A stretch of 64,000 nucleotides of DNA from Pseudoalteromonas umbrosa. GTDB lineage: Bacteria > Pseudomonadota > Gammaproteobacteria > Enterobacterales > Alteromonadaceae. The position numbers and the translations under genes were made by a program. The DNA lies in contig NZ_JASJUU010000006.1 of assembly GCF_030125375.1 (NCBI RefSeq), forward strand, positions 1-64,000. The letters run 5' to 3'. The notes beneath the pieces are model-generated. The model was not told the origin of the DNA. It ran no database searches and saw only the letters and a program-made list of their open reading frames with translations. Below, piece after piece: positions 1 through 7,506 of the stretch. The number at the start of each line of letters is the position of its first letter. Within the stretch, counting starts at the first letter, position 1.

Positions 1-4
1 AATT

Positions 5-122
5 TGCTTGGTAACCATAGCATTTTGGAACCACCTGACTCCATGCCGAACTCAGTAGTGAAACGAAATAGCGCCGATGATAGTGTGGGGTTTCCCATGT
101 GAAAGTAGGACATTGCCAAGCA
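5..122 (+). rRNA. rrf: 5S ribosomal RNA
   Basis: This is the 5S rRNA of an rRNA operon whose 16S and 23S genes lie before the window. The sequence follows the E. coli 5S closely, with the conserved ACCTGACTCCATGCCGAACT block at about 33-52 and the GCGCCGATGATAGTGTGGGG block at 71-90. The two ends, TGCTTGG and CCAAGCA, pair to form helix I. Its length of about 118 nt is normal. The exact ends are judged by alignment from memory and may be off by one or two bases. Confidence 0.95.
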
Positions 123-132
123 CCAAATAAGA

Positions 133-166
133 TAAACCCGTTGCAGAAATGCAGCGGGTTTTTTGT
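133..166 (+). terminator. rRNA operon terminator
   Basis: A hairpin AACCCGTTGC-AGAAAT-GCAGCGGGTT, with one G-U pair, is followed by TTTTTT about 12 nt after the 5S rRNA. This is the classic shape of a Rho-independent terminator and it ends the rRNA operon. Confidence 0.88.
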
Positions 167-260
167 GTTTAAGTCCCTCGGCAGCGATTAAAGCGGCTCA
201 TTTCACCTTGCGCAAAAAGAGCGTACTCACTGCGTTCGTTGTCGCTAACCTTTTGCACGA

Positions 261-321
261 TAGCGCCGATGATAGTGTGTGGGGCGGACGGCGAGTCTTT
301 CCCATGTGAAAGTAGGACATT
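261..321 (+). pseudogene. 5S rRNA 3'-half fragment, disrupted
   Basis: The sequence repeats the 5S bases from GCGCCGATGATAGTGTG through CCCATGTGAAAGTAGGACATT. A GC-rich insertion of about 16 bases near 279-294 breaks it, and the 5' half and the closing helix are absent. It cannot fold as a 5S rRNA, so it is a relic of the tandem duplication. The short open frames across this stretch on both strands are not supported as genes. Confidence 0.8.
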
Positions 322-354
322 CTACTGCGTAGCGCACCAAAAGCGCCAAATAAG

Positions 355-387
355 AGAAACCCGTTGCAGAAATGCAGCGGTTTTTTT
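355..387 (+). terminator. Duplicated rRNA terminator
   Basis: This is a second copy of the hairpin at 135-160: AACCCGTTGC-AGAAAT-GCAGCGGTT followed by seven T residues. It has lost one G in the 3' arm but should still fold. It would act as a backup terminator for the rRNA operon. Confidence 0.75.
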
Positions 388-565
388 GCGTTTAAGTCCC
401 TCGGCAACAACTAAAATAGCTCACTTCACCTTGCACAAAAAGAGCGTACTCACTGCGTTCGCTGTCGCTAACCTTTTGCACGATATTCACCTTGCTCACT
501 ATTATTAATATTTCCCTACTTTTCAAAAAAGACAATGCTTAATGGGGTGCTAACGCGAAATTGAA

Positions 566-590
566 CCCATGAGAGTTCGAACTGCATGGG
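566..590. repeat. Inverted repeat between rRNA operon and VWA gene
   Basis: CCCATG and CATGGG flank an inner palindrome AGTTCGAACT, giving one long hairpin. There is no T-run on either side, so it is not a typical intrinsic terminator. It lies 25 bp beyond the stop codon of the VWA gene on the minus strand and may stabilise or end that transcript. Confidence 0.45.
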
Positions 591-614
591 CTTGTGAATT
601 ATAAAAATACCGAA

Positions 615-1799
615 CTAAGTAAGAGTTTTAACGGCTTGGGCGATGCCTTCTAAAGTGAGCGGATACATTCTGCCTTCCATCAATTTATCAATTTGTCTTA
701 TTGACTGGTAATACGGCCAGTAATCTTTTGGCTGTGGGTTCAGCCATGCAACTTTATCGAAATGATCTGTAAGTCGTTTTAACCACTCGCTACCAGGTTC
801 TTGATTCCAATGTTCTACACTGCCCCCTGGGTAGGTAATTTCATAAGGGCCCATTGTCGCATCACCAACAAAGATTAAGCGGTAATCTTTGCCGAATTTA
901 TGAATGAGTTGATAGGTATCAAGTAAGGAATCGTTTAAGCGCTCATTGTTTTTCCAGACGTGCTCATATACACAATTGTGAAAATAGTAAAACTCTAAGT
1001 GTTTAAACTCCGAGTGAGCAGCACTGAACAACTGTTCGCATATTTGGATATGGTCGTCCATTGAGCCCCCAATATCGAACAACATGAGTACGCTAATGGC
1101 ATTGTGTCTTTGTGGGGCCATTTTAACATCGAGTAGACCGCCTTGTTTTGCTGTTGCCTCTATGGTGTTGTTGAGATCAAGCTCTTCGCTCTCATGACTG
1201 CGGGCGAATTTTCTCAATTGCTTGATTGCCAATTTCATATTTCGGCTGCTGAGATCTGCATCTTTGTCGAGGTTTTTATATTGCCTCTTATCCCATACCT
1301 TAACGGCCTGCCTATGGCGACTTTCATGTTGGCCAATTCGCACGCCTTCAGGGTTATATCCATATGCCCCAAAGGGAGATGTGCCGCCTGTGCCTACCCA
1401 TTTGTTACCACCTGCGTGTCTTTTTTGCTGCTCTTCAAGGCGACGCTTAAGTGTTTCCATAAGTTTATCTAGCCCACCTAAGGCTTTCAGTTTGGCTTTT
1501 TCTTCTTCGCTGAGCTGCTTCTCAAAGTCTTTTCTTAACCAGTCTGCAGGTAAGGCTTGTTGCTGTATTGCATTGGCAAGGTCTACTTGTGCTACACCTT
1601 GAAAATAGTCAGCAAACGCGCGGTCAAATTTATCGAACAAAGTTTCATCTTTGACAAATATCACTTTGCTGAGCGTATAAAAATCATCGACGCTACCAAA
1701 GCAGAGCCCTTGCTCTAGCGCTGAAAGACAATCTAGCAGCTCCCTTAGACTTGCTTTAATACCATGTCGCCTAAGAGTAAACAGGAACTCAATCAGCAT
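615..1799 (-). CDS. VWA domain protein, CoxE-like
   Basis: This 394-residue protein belongs to the VWA proteins that pair with MoxR-type AAA+ ATPases. The N-terminal part is helical and charged, with a Lys/Glu-rich region at about 95-130. The VWA fold begins near residue 234. Its MIDAS-like loop reads D242-I-G-G-S246, so the usual middle serine of DxSxS is glycine; I recall this as common in CoxE-like proteins but cannot check. No signal peptide is seen, so it is probably cytoplasmic. Its start overlaps the stop of the upstream AAA+ gene by one base (TAATG), implying translational coupling. MoxR/VWA pairs act as chaperone-like remodelling machines; the client here is unknown. Confidence 0.85.
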   Translation of the reverse strand: MLIEFLFTLRRHGIKASLRELLDCLSALEQGLCFGSVDDFYTLSKVIFVKDETLFDKFDRAFADYFQGVAQVDLANAIQQQALPADWLRKDFEKQLSEEEKAKLKALGGLDKLMETLKRRLEEQQKRHAGGNKWVGTGGTSPFGAYGYNPEGVRIGQHESRHRQAVKVWDKRQYKNLDKDADLSSRNMKLAIKQLRKFARSHESEELDLNNTIEATAKQGGLLDVKMAPQRHNAISVLMLFDIGGSMDDHIQICEQLFSAAHSEFKHLEFYYFHNCVYEHVWKNNERLNDSLLDTYQLIHKFGKDYRLIFVGDATMGPYEITYPGGSVEHWNQEPGSEWLKRLTDHFDKVAWLNPQPKDYWPYYQSIRQIDKLMEGRMYPLTLEGIAQAVKTLT

Positions 1800-2632
1800 T
1801 ATCTTTTACTCATAAAAGCGAGTTTTTCAATCAAGGTCACATCTTGCTCATTTTTTAACAAAGCTCCAAATAATGGCATAAGGCCGCCTTGGTGTGTTTT
1901 GTCATGTAATGTTGTGGCATTAATATCTTCTGCAAGTAATAGCTTTAACCAATCGAGTAACTCACTGGTACTGGGTTTTTTCTTAAGGCCTCTAATTTCT
2001 CGTAAATTAAAGAATACCTCCAATGCTTGATTAAGTAGCGTTGCTTTTATATCAGGGAAGTGAACATCCACTATGGCTTTCATCTCTTCAATAGATGGAA
2101 AGTCAATGTAATGGAAAAAGCACCTGCGTAAAAAGGCGTCTGGCAGCTCTTTTTCATTATTTGACGTAATGATAACGATAGGTCGGGTGTCTGCTTTTAC
2201 TTGTTGCTGCGTTTCATAAACATGAAACTCTATTTTATCTAGTTCGAGCAGCAGGTCATTAGGAAACTCGATATCGGCTTTGTCTATTTCATCTATAAGA
2301 AGAACGGGACGCTTGTTCGCTGAAAATGCCTGCCACAATTTGCCTTTTATTATGTAGTTATTTACATCATGAACACGTTCGTCGCCCAGTTGGCTATCAC
2401 GAAGTCGTGATACCGCATCGTACTCATAAAGCCCTTGTTGAGCTTTAGTGGTAGACTTTATGTGCCATTGAATCAGTTCAGTTTCTAAGCTTTGAGCGAG
2501 TTCTTCTGCTAATAGGGTTTTACCAGTACCTGGTTCACCTTTTATTAGTAGTGGTTTCTCTAATAGAATGGCGGCATTAACCGCCTGTTGTAGTGCTGCT
2601 GTTGCTATATAGTTGCTTGTGCCTTTGAACAT
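1799..2632 (-). CDS. MoxR-family AAA+ ATPase
   Basis: This 277-residue protein is a single-domain AAA+ ATPase of the MoxR group. It has a Walker A motif GEPGTGKT (residues 32-39), a Walker B motif VLLIDEIDKAD, a sensor-1 segment IVIITSNN and an arginine-finger region DAFLRRC. It is the first gene of a two-gene unit with the VWA protein, with the two reading frames overlapping by one base. MoxR ATPases are known to help assemble or activate protein complexes or insert metals, together with a VWA partner. No likely client gene lies beside the pair, so its target cannot be named. Confidence 0.92.
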   Translation of the reverse strand: MFKGTSNYIATAALQQAVNAAILLEKPLLIKGEPGTGKTLLAEELAQSLETELIQWHIKSTTKAQQGLYEYDAVSRLRDSQLGDERVHDVNNYIIKGKLWQAFSANKRPVLLIDEIDKADIEFPNDLLLELDKIEFHVYETQQQVKADTRPIVIITSNNEKELPDAFLRRCFFHYIDFPSIEEMKAIVDVHFPDIKATLLNQALEVFFNLREIRGLKKKPSTSELLDWLKLLLAEDINATTLHDKTHQGGLMPLFGALLKNEQDVTLIEKLAFMSKR

Positions 2633-2697
2633 TGTTTCTTGTGGTCTGAGGAGATCATGTTACCAGTTTGCCACACTTCCATTTTCACTACCAAATA

Positions 2698-2919
2698 TCA
2701 TTCTTCTCGCACAAATTGAAATCTAGGCTGTGTTTTACCGTCAATAGTGACATCTTCAACAAACATGCTCAAAGGCCTTGCCCAATGGTCATAATTACCA
2801 TACAGCGTTTTATAGATCACCAGGGCTTCTTCGCTTTCACTGTGGGTTGCAATAAACAACACTTGGTATTCTTTACCCTTGTAATGGCGGTATATCCCTT
2901 TTTTAAGTTCGATAGGCAT
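2698..2919 (-). CDS. DUF1653 family protein
   Basis: This is a small 73-residue protein with the typical DUF1653 start (residues 6-15, KKGIYRHYKG) and the later pattern VIYKTLYG and WARPLSMF. The length matches the family. The family's function is not established. The gene is single, on the minus strand, divergent from the DUF2947 gene. Confidence 0.85.
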   Translation of the reverse strand: MPIELKKGIYRHYKGKEYQVLFIATHSESEEALVIYKTLYGNYDHWARPLSMFVEDVTIDGKTQPRFQFVREE

Positions 2920-2921
2920 TG

Positions 2922-2948
2922 TTGAGTCCTCATATGACTGGGTATAAT
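2922..2948 (+). promoter_or_regulatory. Candidate sigma-70 promoter for DUF2947 gene
   Basis: A perfect -10 TATAAT lies at 2943-2948, with TTGAGT at 2922-2927 as a possible -35. The 15-bp spacing is short. The leader that follows contains a hairpin ACGAGC-GCAGAT-GCTCGT (2963-2980) before the DUF2947 start at 3007. The hairpin may affect translation or stability; this is inference. Confidence 0.4.
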
Positions 2949-3006
2949 TGGCTTATTAAAAGACGAGCGCAGATGCTCGTTTATCTATGAAATAAGGTTT
3001 TAATAC

Positions 3007-3483
3007 ATGAATTATATTGCGCTTGGCGATTTCAAGAAAGCATGGGTTTTCAGGCATAAGGACCTCCCGATTGACGACGCGGATTTGGCCCAGATTAAGC
3101 CGATGACAGCGCAGCGTGCAGCTGTTCTTTGGAGTACTATGGTTAGCCGAGAGCAAGATCACCCTGACTTTTTTACACCGACAGACTGGGCTGGTAAAGA
3201 AGACAACTGGGAGGAAGTGGTTGATTGGGAAGGCAAGTGGGAAGAAGGCGAGCCTCTATTACCATCAGAGATCACTGAATATTTGCAGTGGGAAGATAAT
3301 ACAACAGTCTACTTTTGTCTCTCCAGAGATCATGTTATCGAGACACAGTTTGGCGTATTCAAGCGTTGCTGGCAAAACTTTATGTTTTTAGTTGATGGCA
3401 GTTTATTACTTGGTAAGAAACGAGATGCAGCTGTACAGTTTTTAGAGACTGGCGAAGCTAAACTTGGTAAACGTCCGAAATGA
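3007..3483 (+). CDS. DUF2947 family protein
   Basis: This 158-residue soluble protein is rich in tryptophan and acidic residues (a WEEVVDWEGKWEEGE segment near 76-90). I recognise it as DUF2947-like, a family found in Shewanella, Vibrio and Pseudoalteromonas, with moderate confidence and from memory only. It has no signal peptide or membrane segment. The function is unknown. It stands alone, divergent from the DUF1653 gene. Confidence 0.7.
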   Translation: MNYIALGDFKKAWVFRHKDLPIDDADLAQIKPMTAQRAAVLWSTMVSREQDHPDFFTPTDWAGKEDNWEEVVDWEGKWEEGEPLLPSEITEYLQWEDNTTVYFCLSRDHVIETQFGVFKRCWQNFMFLVDGSLLLGKKRDAAVQFLETGEAKLGKRPK

Positions 3484-3555
3484 AAATAGACCCCGCTTAT
3501 AATATTTAATAGACTGACTGTATTCAGGTATGACGCCGTGATATAAAACCCCTTA

Positions 3556-4197
3556 ATGGGAGGGATTTTGAGAGAGTACAATACAGGCAAGCAACAGACC
3601 ACTATTTGGCAAGATGAGGCTTTAAGGCTTGTCTACGCTGAGCTTGTCAATGTATTTTATACTCGAGAAATTACGCGCTTATCTACTGAAGCGGATCCGA
3701 GCAGACTGAAAAGAGTGTTAAGCAGTTTACCTTATTACGTTGAACGTGCGGCAACGCATATTGTATTAGGTGAAGTGCCTCTTCAGTTGGATAGCCATAA
3801 TGGATGTTGGGTGGCCACACAAAGGCGGGTTCCATCGCAAACACCTGATAAAATTCGGCTCTATTTCGAAAAACAAGCTGAAGTGGGGCTCGTTGTGCCA
3901 GTTGCTATTAATCAGGACCATGAAACCATTCTTTGTATTGATATGATAGATCAAGTGAATCAATCACAAATACATTGCAATCAATATGGTTGGTTCGCCA
4001 ATGAAGGGCATTGCTTAGACAATGATCATATAAGCATACTCAAACCGACGAAAGCTTTAATGACAGCCGCCTGTTGTGGTCATCGATGGCAATATCATAA
4101 AATGATAACACCGAGATTACTTGGCCTAAGAGAAATGCTACTTGCAAGTAGTATCAACTGGCGCAATGTAGCAAAAAAGAAACTAGTATCAGGCTGA
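3556..4197 (+). CDS. Hypothetical protein upstream of ftsB
   Basis: I do not recognise this 213-residue protein. It is soluble, without signal peptide or membrane helix, with a mixed composition and several cysteines (CC near residue 173). The start is uncertain. The ATG at 3556 has no good ribosome site, while an in-frame TTG at 3568 follows GGGAGGG, though very closely. It lies 53 bp before ftsB on the same strand, so it could share transcription with the ftsB-ispD-ispF genes. No function is proposed. Confidence 0.7.
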   Translation: MGGILREYNTGKQQTTIWQDEALRLVYAELVNVFYTREITRLSTEADPSRLKRVLSSLPYYVERAATHIVLGEVPLQLDSHNGCWVATQRRVPSQTPDKIRLYFEKQAEVGLVVPVAINQDHETILCIDMIDQVNQSQIHCNQYGWFANEGHCLDNDHISILKPTKALMTAACCGHRWQYHKMITPRLLGLREMLLASSINWRNVAKKKLVSG

Positions 4198-4250
4198 CAA
4201 TTATCCTGTTGTCGACATGACTACATCATTCATTTAGTAGGGTATATTTT

Positions 4251-4535
4251 ATGCGTTTTTTTCAGTTAGCGCTATTTTGCCTGTGTGCCTACATACAGTA
4301 TAAGCTGTGGTTTGGCCATCATGGTTTGCAGGACTATCGGAGGATCACCGAAACGGTAAATACCCATCAGCAAATGAATGCCGAATTACTAAAAAGAAAT
4401 AAATTACTTAAAGCAGATATTGAGGACCTAAAATTAGGTTTAGAAGGCGTTGAAGAGCGGGCTCGGCATGAGCTAGGCATGATCAAGCCAAATGAAACTT
4501 TTATCCGCGTACTACCTAAGAAGCATTATGAATAA
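4251..4535 (+). CDS. ftsB: Cell division protein FtsB
   Basis: FtsB is a bitopic inner-membrane protein that forms the FtsQ-FtsL-FtsB subcomplex and helps activate septal wall synthesis. The 94-residue product has a very short cytoplasmic start, one membrane helix at about residues 4-21, then a coiled coil (about 30-65), and the conserved tail EERARHELGMIKPNETF. E. coli FtsB is of similar size (103). It is the first recognised gene of the ftsB-ispD-ispF-truD-surE-pcm-nlpD-rpoS cluster, and its stop overlaps the ispD start. Confidence 0.95.
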   Translation: MRFFQLALFCLCAYIQYKLWFGHHGLQDYRRITETVNTHQQMNAELLKRNKLLKADIEDLKLGLEGVEERARHELGMIKPNETFIRVLPKKHYE

Positions 4536-5232
4536 AGCAATATCATTAGCTGCAGTTGTTCCTGCTGCTGGTGTGGGTTCCAGAATGGGACTTAATCACC
4601 CAAAGCAATATTTAAAAATTGGTGAAAAGACCATCCTAGAGCATACTTTAATAAAGTTATCCAAAGTTGAACATATTAACCATATCTATGTTGCAGTGAG
4701 CGAAGACGATGGGTACTTCGATGGTTTAGATTTAACTGAGCTAAATACAACCCGTGTATCTGGTGGCAAAGAAAGGGCTGATTCGGTGCTTAATGCTTTA
4801 AAGTCTATGCAAGCACACCCTCCGGAGTGGGTTTTAGTGCATGATGCTGCCAGGCCGCTTGTCGATATTAAAGATATCGAGAAACTGATTGTATCTTGCT
4901 TAGGTACCGGTGAAGGCGGAATACTTGCAAGCAAAGTGAAGGACACAATTAAAAAAGGCGACATGCACATAGAAGAGACTGTGCCTAGAGATCAACTATG
5001 GCAAGCTTTAACTCCTCAACTTTTTCCTTATCAAGCGCTTTTGAGTGCACTGGACAGTGCGTTGAATGAAGGGGCGATGATCACCGATGAAGCTTCAGCA
5101 ATGGAAAGGGTTGGGCAGCCTGTAGCATTAGTTTCGGGTCGCTCCGACAATATAAAGATTACCACGCCAGAAGATCATGCGTTGGCATGTTTTCTAATGG
5201 CACAACAGCAAAAGAGTATTGAGAATGTTTAG
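4528..5232 (+). CDS. ispD: 2-C-methyl-D-erythritol 4-phosphate cytidylyltransferase
   Basis: IspD joins CTP and methylerythritol 4-phosphate in the MEP pathway of isoprenoid synthesis. The CTP-binding segment VVPAAGVGSRMG with downstream KQYL lies at the N-terminus, and HDAARPLV is seen mid-protein. I chose the ATG at 4528, giving 234 residues like the E. coli protein (236). A longer in-frame start at 4492 would add a non-conserved tail inside ftsB. The start overlaps the ftsB stop by 8 bp and the end overlaps ispF. Confidence 0.95.
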   Translation: MNKAISLAAVVPAAGVGSRMGLNHPKQYLKIGEKTILEHTLIKLSKVEHINHIYVAVSEDDGYFDGLDLTELNTTRVSGGKERADSVLNALKSMQAHPPEWVLVHDAARPLVDIKDIEKLIVSCLGTGEGGILASKVKDTIKKGDMHIEETVPRDQLWQALTPQLFPYQALLSALDSALNEGAMITDEASAMERVGQPVALVSGRSDNIKITTPEDHALACFLMAQQQKSIENV

Positions 5233-5701
5233 AATTGGTCATGGCTTTGACGTACACAAATTTGGCGGCGAAGGGCCTTTAGTAATTTGTGGCGAGAAAA
5301 TAGAATTTGAACAAGGTTTTATTGCACACTCCGATGGCGATGTTGCAGTTCATGCTCTTTGCGATGCATTGTTAGGGGCACTTGCGTTAGGCGATATAGG
5401 TAAGCATTTCCCAGATACGGATAGTGAGTTTGAAAACATAGATAGCCGTATTTTATTAAGAAGAGTGATCGAGCAAGTAACGACAATGGGCTACACAGTA
5501 GGAAATATTGATGTCACTATTGTTGCTCAGGCTCCTAAAATGCGACCGCACATTGACGCAATGAGAGCAAATTTAGCCTCTGATTGCCAAGTTGAACTCA
5601 ATCAAGTTAATGTCAAAGCGACAACAACGGAAAAGCTTGGGTTTGAAGGCCGCAAAGAAGGCATTTCAAGTCATGCAGTCGTACTACTTATGAAGGGATA
5701 G
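5225..5701 (+). CDS. ispF: 2-C-methyl-D-erythritol 2,4-cyclodiphosphate synthase
   Basis: IspF makes the cyclic diphosphate of the MEP pathway. It has the N-terminal metal-binding motif GHGFDVHKF (Asp9, His11), the AHSDGDVAVHALCDALLGA block and the C-terminal TTEKLGFEGRKEGI block. I chose the ATG at 5225 (158 residues; E. coli has 159) over a TTG two codons upstream. It overlaps ispD by 8 bp, so the two consecutive pathway enzymes are translationally coupled. Confidence 0.96.
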   Translation: MFRIGHGFDVHKFGGEGPLVICGEKIEFEQGFIAHSDGDVAVHALCDALLGALALGDIGKHFPDTDSEFENIDSRILLRRVIEQVTTMGYTVGNIDVTIVAQAPKMRPHIDAMRANLASDCQVELNQVNVKATTTEKLGFEGRKEGISSHAVVLLMKG

Positions 5702-5705
5702 TTAA

Positions 5706-6749
5706 GTGATTGATGCTATAGCTTCGCTAAATTACCTTTATGGAGAGCCTCTATCTCAAGGTGACTTTAAGCAAACAGCAGAAGACTTTGTAGTTGAAGA
5801 AATACTGGATATTGAGTTCACAGGTGAAGGCGAGCATGTTTGCTTACAGATCATTAAACGCGGAGAAAATACTGCGTTTTTGGCCAAGCAAATTGCTAAA
5901 TTTGCAGGCGTTGCCCCAAGAGATGTGAGTTATGCTGGACTAAAAGATCGTCATGGTGTCTGCACACAGTGGTTTAGCGTACCGGTCCCGATCAAAAAAC
6001 ACATAGATTTTTCGCAGTTAAACTCGGACTCTATGGTTGTGATTAAACAAGTGCGACATAACCGAAAATTAAAAACTGGTTGCCATCGTGGAAATCGCTT
6101 TGTGATAACGCTCAGGAATGTCACCAACCACTTGGATGTACTCTCTCGCATAAATGCAGTCAGGCAAGGTGTGCCAAATTATTTTGCAGAGCAGAGATTT
6201 GGTCATGATGGCCATAATTTGACGATGGCTGAGCGGTTATTTAATGGTGAACATATTCGTGACAAAAAGCTCAGAGGCATAGTGATCTCAGCTGCGAGAT
6301 CGCATATTTTCAATCAAATAGTGTCAAAAAGAGTAAAAGAGCATGGTTTAGCAAAAACTTGGCACAGAGAAGTCTTTTTATTGTCAGGCAGCAACGCATT
6401 TTTTGAAGATGACTTAAACGACGATGTTGTTGAGCGTTTAAACCAAGGTGACATTCTTTTATCTGCGCCTCTAGTTGGTAAAGGAGAGAAGGGACTTACT
6501 GAGGTAGAGAAATCTTGGTTGGAGGAGCATACTTCTTGGCATCAGGGGCTTGCGGAGCTGGGTTTGAAAAATGAGCGAAGAAGCTTAAGAGTGATCCCTA
6601 AGTCGCTCAGTGTTAAAACCATCGACAGTCAAACCTTGCAGTTAAGCTTTGATTTACCAAAAGGGTGCTATGCGACTTCTGTACTAAGAGAGCTGATCAA
6701 ACATAAAGATGTGAGCTTGAGAGATAACCAAGAATCTGGGGAGCAATAA
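5706..6749 (+). CDS. truD: tRNA pseudouridine(13) synthase TruD
   Basis: TruD converts U13 of tRNA-Glu to pseudouridine. The 347-residue product matches E. coli TruD (349) in length and carries the catalytic motif AGLKDRHG with Asp81. It starts with GTG at 5706, preceded by AAGGGA six bases upstream, and ends 2 bp before surE. The position between ispF and surE is the standard gammaproteobacterial arrangement. Confidence 0.95.
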   Translation: MIDAIASLNYLYGEPLSQGDFKQTAEDFVVEEILDIEFTGEGEHVCLQIIKRGENTAFLAKQIAKFAGVAPRDVSYAGLKDRHGVCTQWFSVPVPIKKHIDFSQLNSDSMVVIKQVRHNRKLKTGCHRGNRFVITLRNVTNHLDVLSRINAVRQGVPNYFAEQRFGHDGHNLTMAERLFNGEHIRDKKLRGIVISAARSHIFNQIVSKRVKEHGLAKTWHREVFLLSGSNAFFEDDLNDDVVERLNQGDILLSAPLVGKGEKGLTEVEKSWLEEHTSWHQGLAELGLKNERRSLRVIPKSLSVKTIDSQTLQLSFDLPKGCYATSVLRELIKHKDVSLRDNQESGEQ

Positions 6750-6751
6750 GC

Positions 6752-7501
6752 GTGAAGATATTACTGAGCAATGATGATGGTGTAAGTGCAAAGGGAATTG
6801 AGGTGCTTTACAAAGCGCTCAGTGAATTAGCTGATGTGACCGTGATTGCGCCTGATAGGAACTGTAGTGGTGCGAGTAACTCTTTAACACTCATGAATCC
6901 ATTACGTACGAGCACATTGGAAAATGGGTTTATTTCAGTCAATGGTACACCCACAGACTGTGTTCATCTCGGAGTAAACCAGCTTTGTGACGAGCCTCCG
7001 GCATTAGTAGTTGCAGGAATAAACAATGGCGCCAATTTAGGCGATGATACATTGTATTCTGGTACTGTTGCAGCCGCAGCTGAAGGTCGTCATTTGGGCC
7101 TGCCTGCGATAGCTGTTTCTCTATGCTCTAAAAGGGAAGCGCATTATGAAACTGCAGCTGCAGTCACCTTGAAAATTATTAAGGCACTGGACAGCCACCC
7201 ACTACCAAAAGATCAAATATTAAATATTAATGTGCCTGATATCCCTTTATCTGAGTTAAAGGGGATTCAGGTAACTCGTCTTGGCGCAAGACATAAAGCC
7301 GATACAATGACTAAGCAATCAGATCCTTGGAATCGAGATATATATTGGTATGGTACACTTGGTACAGAGAGTGATGCTGGGGAAGGGACGGATTTTCATG
7401 CCGTGAAACAAGGATATGCTGCTATTACACCATTAACAGTTGATATGACTGCCCATGAGAGCCTTGAACGTCTAGCTACTTGGCTGTCGTCTCAGGAGTA
7501 A
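6752..7501 (+). CDS. surE: 5'/3'-nucleotidase SurE
   Basis: SurE is a metal-dependent nucleoside monophosphatase associated with stationary-phase survival. The N-terminus has the diagnostic LLSNDDGVSAKG, with Asp8 and Asp9 as metal ligands. The GINNGANLGDDTLYSGTVAAA segment, here about residues 89-109, completes the active site. The length is 249 residues (E. coli 253). It starts with GTG, 2 bp after truD, and overlaps nothing downstream if pcm starts at the TTG at 7507. Confidence 0.95.
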   Translation: MKILLSNDDGVSAKGIEVLYKALSELADVTVIAPDRNCSGASNSLTLMNPLRTSTLENGFISVNGTPTDCVHLGVNQLCDEPPALVVAGINNGANLGDDTLYSGTVAAAAEGRHLGLPAIAVSLCSKREAHYETAAAVTLKIIKALDSHPLPKDQILNINVPDIPLSELKGIQVTRLGARHKADTMTKQSDPWNRDIYWYGTLGTESDAGEGTDFHAVKQGYAAITPLTVDMTAHESLERLATWLSSQE

Positions 7502-7506
7502 TTATT

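Larger units (their letters stand above)
71..485 (+). repeat. Tandem duplication: 5S 3' half, terminator and palindrome
   Basis: Unit 1 runs from 71 to 262 (192 bp) and unit 2 from 263 to 485 (223 bp). Each unit holds the 3' half of 5S rRNA, the hairpin terminator, a TTTAAGTCCCTCGGCA segment (168 and 391), and a block starting TTCACCTTGC that ends TTTTGCACGATA. The second unit is longer because of insertions inside the 5S part (around 279-294) and after it (around 322-345). The remaining 486-614 up to the next gene shows only the hairpin at 566-590 and no supported gene. Confidence 0.85.

Noticed and set aside
198..508. Open frames of 70 and 89 residues on both strands in the 5S-duplication area
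   Set aside because: They cross the 5S relic, terminators and palindromes, lack ribosome sites and have the odd composition of chance frames.
1143..1602. Plus-strand frames opposite the VWA gene
   Set aside because: They are shadows of a well-supported coding sequence on the other strand.
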